64,000 nt of DNA, from NCBI GenBank assembly GCA_963402885.1, contig OY727094.1:27902501-27966500 (forward strand), given 5' to 3'. The translations under genes were made by a program, and so were the position numbers. A model generated the notes under the pieces. That model was not told where the DNA came from. It worked only from the letters and a program-made list of their open reading frames with translations, and did no database searches. The stretch is from Antedon bifida. Lineage: Eukaryota; Echinodermata; Crinoidea; Comatulida; Antedonidae. Below are positions 59,939-64,000 of this stretch, piece after piece (position 1 is the first letter of the stretch; every line of letters begins with the position of its first letter).

Positions 59939-60499
59939 GATTAGATTTAGAATTTAAAGTTTAAAATTCAGTTATGCCCTAACTTAGATATAAAATCACA
60001 AATCTGTCTTAGGCAAACATTTATCCTGGTAGGTATTGAAAATCAAAAAAGATGTATTACACCATAGGACATAGTTGAAAATGCATAATTTCTTGTGGAA
60101 AAGAGTTTACAAAAAGGTTTAAAAATGAAAGTAAAAAGTGATCCTTTGATTTTGGATAAACAACAATGAATAAAATACAGACATATTTAAAATTTAGGTA
60201 ATATTCACCATTTAATAGATGACTCATTTATCAATGAAACATTAATAAAAGATAAAAACACATGTAAAATATTTGAAAACTGTGAAAATAAAAAACAATT
60301 TATAGTACGTGTAGGGGTCATTTAGGGTCATTAGTGCGTTAAACAGGAAATCTAAAGATATGTTTGATCACTATCTCAGTTTGGCTGACGTTTTCTAGGT
60401 TGAATCTTTTCAACTCAATTAAATACAGAGTTTAACCTTAGAATTAAAACTTATCAGTTAGAAAAATTCATATTTTCAAGGTATTTAATGTAATAGAGG

Positions 60500-60665
60500 C
60501 ATGGAGCTGTAACTTGGTGGTTGAAGCGCTTGCCTTCCAATCCCAAGGTCTAAGGGTTGTAACACGACTGCATAATACTCCCTAAGCCTTAAATGAGACT
60601 AGATAAGCATGATAGTTTATCCATCCTGTAATTGGCTGTTAGATGTTATGTATGAAAAAATGAGC
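60500..60665 (+). repeat. tRNA-derived SINE
   Basis: GCATGGAGCTGTAACTTGG, TGGTTGAAGCGCTTGCCTTC, CAATCCCAAGGTCTAAGGGT follow the layout of a tRNA 5' half, anticodon arm and T arm, then an unrelated body ending near GGCTGTTAGATGTTATG. The B-box is decayed (GGTTGTAAC). Confidence 0.6.
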
Positions 60666-62565
60666 TAGTTAATTTGTTCAAATATTTATCACAAATTTAG
60701 AAGAATTTGTTTACAGCCTGAAGTTTACTATTAAATTATATTTTGATTATTTATTATTATACTTTTAAAAACAACCTGAAAACAGGAAACTCATCTAAAG
60801 TAAAACTAATCTTTTCCTCATGTTTTAAAGATGGAATGACTGTCATAACAATAACATGTAAAATTGATTTTATTAATAAATCAATGTGCATTTTATAACT
60901 TGTAAATGATAATATGAAATAACATGAAAAAGCGTACATTTTTTTAAATGGCAAATAAAGTTTATACATTAATTATTTCTACCATAAATATTAAACATCC
61001 TACCACCAGTAATAATAAACCTTATTTAGATTTACTAAAAATAAACTCTGTAATGATATTAATGAATAAAGATAGGATAAAAATAAACAACACGATCTTG
61101 AACTCATTGTAAACTTTAAAATGAAATTTCTTATTTCCTGGAAGTCCCACTTTTTCCAAGGCGCTAACTTGAGTAAAGCGGATATGTTTTCTTAGGTAAC
61201 AACAGCACAACTCATCATCACAGTCTGTTACTTTAATAATCTACAAAAGTTTACCTTTTAAGTAAATTTTAAGTAATATTCAAATAATATTTGGTTTGTT
61301 GTTTTGTATTAAAGAATGTAATAAAAGTCCTAGATAAAAATCTATTTTTAGAATAATATGTCATACTTATACTTATAAGCATCTTACCAACAAAATGTAT
61401 ATTTTCTTTTTAAAAATGTCTAAGACTTTATAAATAATTATTTATTCAATATATTGAATTTAACTTTATGTTTTATACTAATAGTAGTTTTTTAGAACTT
61501 TCCTAAACCTTTTTTCTAAATTCGTAATTTTTATTTCTTAAAGTTAGTTTTATATAAGTAATATTGTTAATATTATTATAGTCGTGCCAACATTAAATTT
61601 GTTTAGCCGCAGACGACATTGAAATTTGTGACAAAACCCATGATCAATGATGGTTATATAAAAAAACAAGGGAAGTTTTATATTTCTATCACTATCATTA
61701 GTTTTCAGAACTTGTATAATTTATTCTGTAATTTTAAAAACAAAATTCCTAAAATAAAATTGAGTGAAATGTCCGCAGATTACCCTTGGATTTCATCCAA
61801 GCATTGTTCCCAAATGTACATAGCTTATATACGTAAACTAGATATATCCTTCCTTTATTCAAACCTGCTGTTTAAAATAAAATTCTCAAAATTGATGTTC
61901 CTGCTCTTTTTGTCTTTATAAAATTACTCTTTATAGTATAGTAGAAAGATAATTGTTTCAAACCCTTAAAAAATAAAAGCATGAAGACATATTGTAATGT
62001 TATTGCATCATACATATGTTGTTTCTGACGTCATGTGACATGTTGTGTGGTCAGGTGATCATTCTGTAATTTTCTCTATTTCTATGTAAAAAATTTCAAT
62101 CCAAAAACTAATAACAGACTATTAGAAAAGAGTATGAATATCTAATACAGGTGAAATATGTAAAGCTCTAGTTTCTAGTAATATGTCCATAATAATTTCC
62201 ATACTTTGGTAGTAATAATGCCCAACACATAATTTGACCAATCATAAGCCATCTATTTCCATATACATTATGTAGGCCTATTTATGGACAAAGATACAAG
62301 TTTAAGAGTGAAAAATTTGAATCTTGATTGTGGTTAAAAAGGGTAATAAGTATATAAACAAGTAAAATTATCAATCGGATTTCTTACATATATATTTCCC
62401 AATCTCATTTCCATTATATGTTGACAAACATATTTGAAACACAAAAAAATGACATAATAACATCATAAATAATTTATTTAATATGTATAATTTCCCAAAT
62501 ATAACATACAATATTTATCATAAGGAAATAAACAGCGTTTTTTGGCAACTTTACTGACAATTTCA

Positions 62566-62676
62566 GTGTTTACCTTGGCAAGCATTAGCATGCCAAACCC
62601 TACCCCCGGGGAAACAAAAAGAGGCCTCCCTCACCCTAGAGATTATTCATTCAAGGACGATGATTTAGTTATTATT
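62566..62676 (+). CDS. Weak candidate next exon of the SAM gene
   Basis: Acceptor gacaatttcag ends at 62565. In the phase required by the previous exon the frame reads VFTLASISMPNPTPGETKR then GLPHPRDYSFKDDDLVII, and a poor donor gtattt lies at 62677 before an in-frame stop. Local GC is higher than around it. Other frames are also open, so this may be chance. Confidence 0.2.
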
Positions 62677-62821
62677 TGTATTTAGTTTTTTTTTTGTATT
62701 TGTTATTGATAATTATTAATGTAGGTCAATTGATATAAGGTACAAAATATTGGAAATCAAATCATGTAAAACGTTTTGTGAGATTTATCTCTATGTGAGA
62801 TGAACAAGTAAGTTAACTCAC

Positions 62822-63114
62822 TGCCTCGTCTGCCCTCAGATGGGACTTATGTATTGGTCCTATGTACATAAATGTCAATATTGTATAGCGCTTAATTCTC
62901 AAATCAAAGAGCTTCACGTCATTGGATCAAACACATATGGACAGCTCTCATGATTATGCAGCTATCAGTGCAATACCTTCCAGACCCATTGCACCTGGGT
63001 GGACAGAGGCAAACGTAAGTAAAGTGTCTTGCCTAAGGACACGAGCAGTGCGACGAGGGTTGGTCGCAAAATCCCGTTCCAATGCCTATTCACACTGTGC
63101 CACACGCCCTTACA
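62822..63114 (-). repeat. SINE with conserved AAGTGTCTTGCCTAAGGACA core (minus strand)
   Basis: From right to left on the minus strand: a tRNA-like head (GGCGTGTGGCACAGTGTGAA, ending AACGGGATTTTGCGACC), the core GTGTCCTTAGGCAAGACACT, then the TATAGCGCTT-type tail region near 62885. This arrangement, with the core CTTGCCTAAGGACAC, recurs widely in marine animal genomes. The frame at 62922-63179 is part of it, not a gene. Confidence 0.6.
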
Positions 63115-63814
63115 TGCGTAATTCATTAAATTATTTGTCAGATTCTAATTCTGATACTGCCACATTTAATTATAATTAATCTAATCCATAAAGTAATTTA
63201 TGTTGTAGAAGAATTTGTAACATCCATTTATACTGAACTATAAATAAAATGAAAAAAAATGATCTTAATAATGCAATAATTGATGTGTACTAAGCATAAC
63301 ACAAATTCTTCTATTTATATTTATCATGTTTGTTTAAATCATAATAAAATAAATTATTATAATTTGTAATAATAATTAATATTATAAAATTTACATGACA
63401 TAGGTAATTAGTTTTGATATTTTAATATGATTATTACTAAAACATCATGACCTATTTTAAACATCCATAACAGTTGTTCTAATCTAATAAAACCAAATTA
63501 ATATAAATTAAAATCTGCCTTTTTATAAGTCTATATGTTATATTATTATTACCTAATATCCTTAATATATAAAATATATATTAAATATCCTTGACATCTG
63601 ATGGTCAAGGGTGTTGGCCATCAGACTGACCGCTTTCATCTTTAATTAGGAAGCTTGATAAATTCAGTTTGTAACATCTTCCGCTTTTTTTTTTTATAGT
63701 ATGGTAGAAGTTTCAATTTATGTTGACTCCGTGATAGTGTTTGATTTTTTTTTAGAATTGTATTTAAGATGCAAAAGTTTTAGAAATACAAACATGTTAA
63801 CGTGTAACTTAATA

Positions 63815-63890
63815 GAGTAGGCTGGGTGGTTTATACATTAGCTATATCAATCTCAAAATTCTTGGTTCAAATACTGTTAGAGGATGTAAG
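63815..63890 (+). repeat. tRNA-derived SINE head
   Basis: GTAGGCTGGGTGGTTTATAC, ATTAGCTATATCAATCTCAA, AATTCTTGGTTCAAATACTG match a tRNA A-box, anticodon arm and B-box (GGTTCAAATAC). The rest of the element is not clear. Confidence 0.5.
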
Positions 63891-64000
63891 ATTCACAAAT
63901 TGTATGTACCACTGATACCACCATTTAGGAGTAATTTTATTTCATACAAATATCATATATCATATCCCCTGTATCAGCTAGATTAGCATTTATCTGATAG

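Larger units (their letters stand above)
59781..64000. other. SAM-gene intron running to the window edge
   Basis: Contains a 17-bp x4 repeat (59871-59938), two plus-strand tRNA-like SINEs (60500-60665 and 63815-63890), a minus-strand SINE (62822-63114), and a weak exon candidate at 62566. A small hairpin CTGATGGTC/GGCCATCAG lies near 63597-63625. Otherwise AT-rich with nothing recognisable. Confidence 0.55.

Noticed and set aside
60500-60665. Functional tRNA gene
   Set aside because: The A-box-like start is followed by a decayed B-box and the arms do not pair; it continues into a SINE body.
62922-63179. 85-codon plus-strand frame
   Set aside because: Lies within a tRNA-derived SINE with the AAGTGTCTTGCCTAAGGACA core.

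Overview
This is a eukaryotic, animal-type genomic window: AT-rich, intron-rich, with canonical GT-AG exons and many short non-autonomous transposons, and no bacterial features. The AT-rich background, the GGCCTA-rich patch near 12 kb and the style of the MITEs and tRNA-derived SINEs suggest a marine deuterostome, most likely an echinoderm (crinoid or sea cucumber). That placement is inference; I could not search a database. LAYOUT. (1) 199-7230, + strand: the last ten coding exons of a USP32 orthologue (ubiquitin-specific protease 32). The reading frame is continuous across all splice junctions (about 684 residues) and ends in a C-V-I-Q prenylation box. Its 3'UTR may run to a poly(A) signal near 7.7, 8.1 or 11.2 kb. 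(2) 11.2-17.9 kb: intergenic or upstream sequence with a possible TATA promoter plus non-coding first exon (11.63-11.70 kb), GGCCTA-rich DNA and a recent 0.3 kb tandem duplication. (3) 17.89-59.78 kb, + strand: nine exons of a large gene encoding a tandem-SAM-domain, proline- and serine-rich scaffold-like protein that I cannot name. It has introns of 10 and 18.5 kb, and its 3' end lies beyond the window (a weak extra exon candidate is at 62.57 kb). (4) The introns and spacers carry a 5'-truncated but open non-LTR reverse transcriptase (minus strand, 32.58-34.35 kb), a decayed LINE endonuclease fragment (29.1 kb), 3' tails of other LINEs, several MITE families (one with clear TTAA duplications, two with TA duplications), four or five tRNA-derived SINEs, a near-perfect 70-bp-arm palindrome containing a hammerhead-like core (43.5 kb), and several minisatellites. 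HOW IT WORKS TOGETHER. The two genes are neighbours on one strand with no evident functional link: one encodes a membrane-targeted deubiquitinase, the other a protein likely to polymerise or scaffold through SAM domains. The best biological observations are the identical 51-bp, phase-1/phase-1 exon at the equivalent place in both SAM domains (a fossil of domain duplication), an in-frame alternative first exon for the SAM gene at 20.18 kb, the hammerhead-like palindrome, and a duplicated splice donor in USP32. I found no convincing wholly new multi-gene system.
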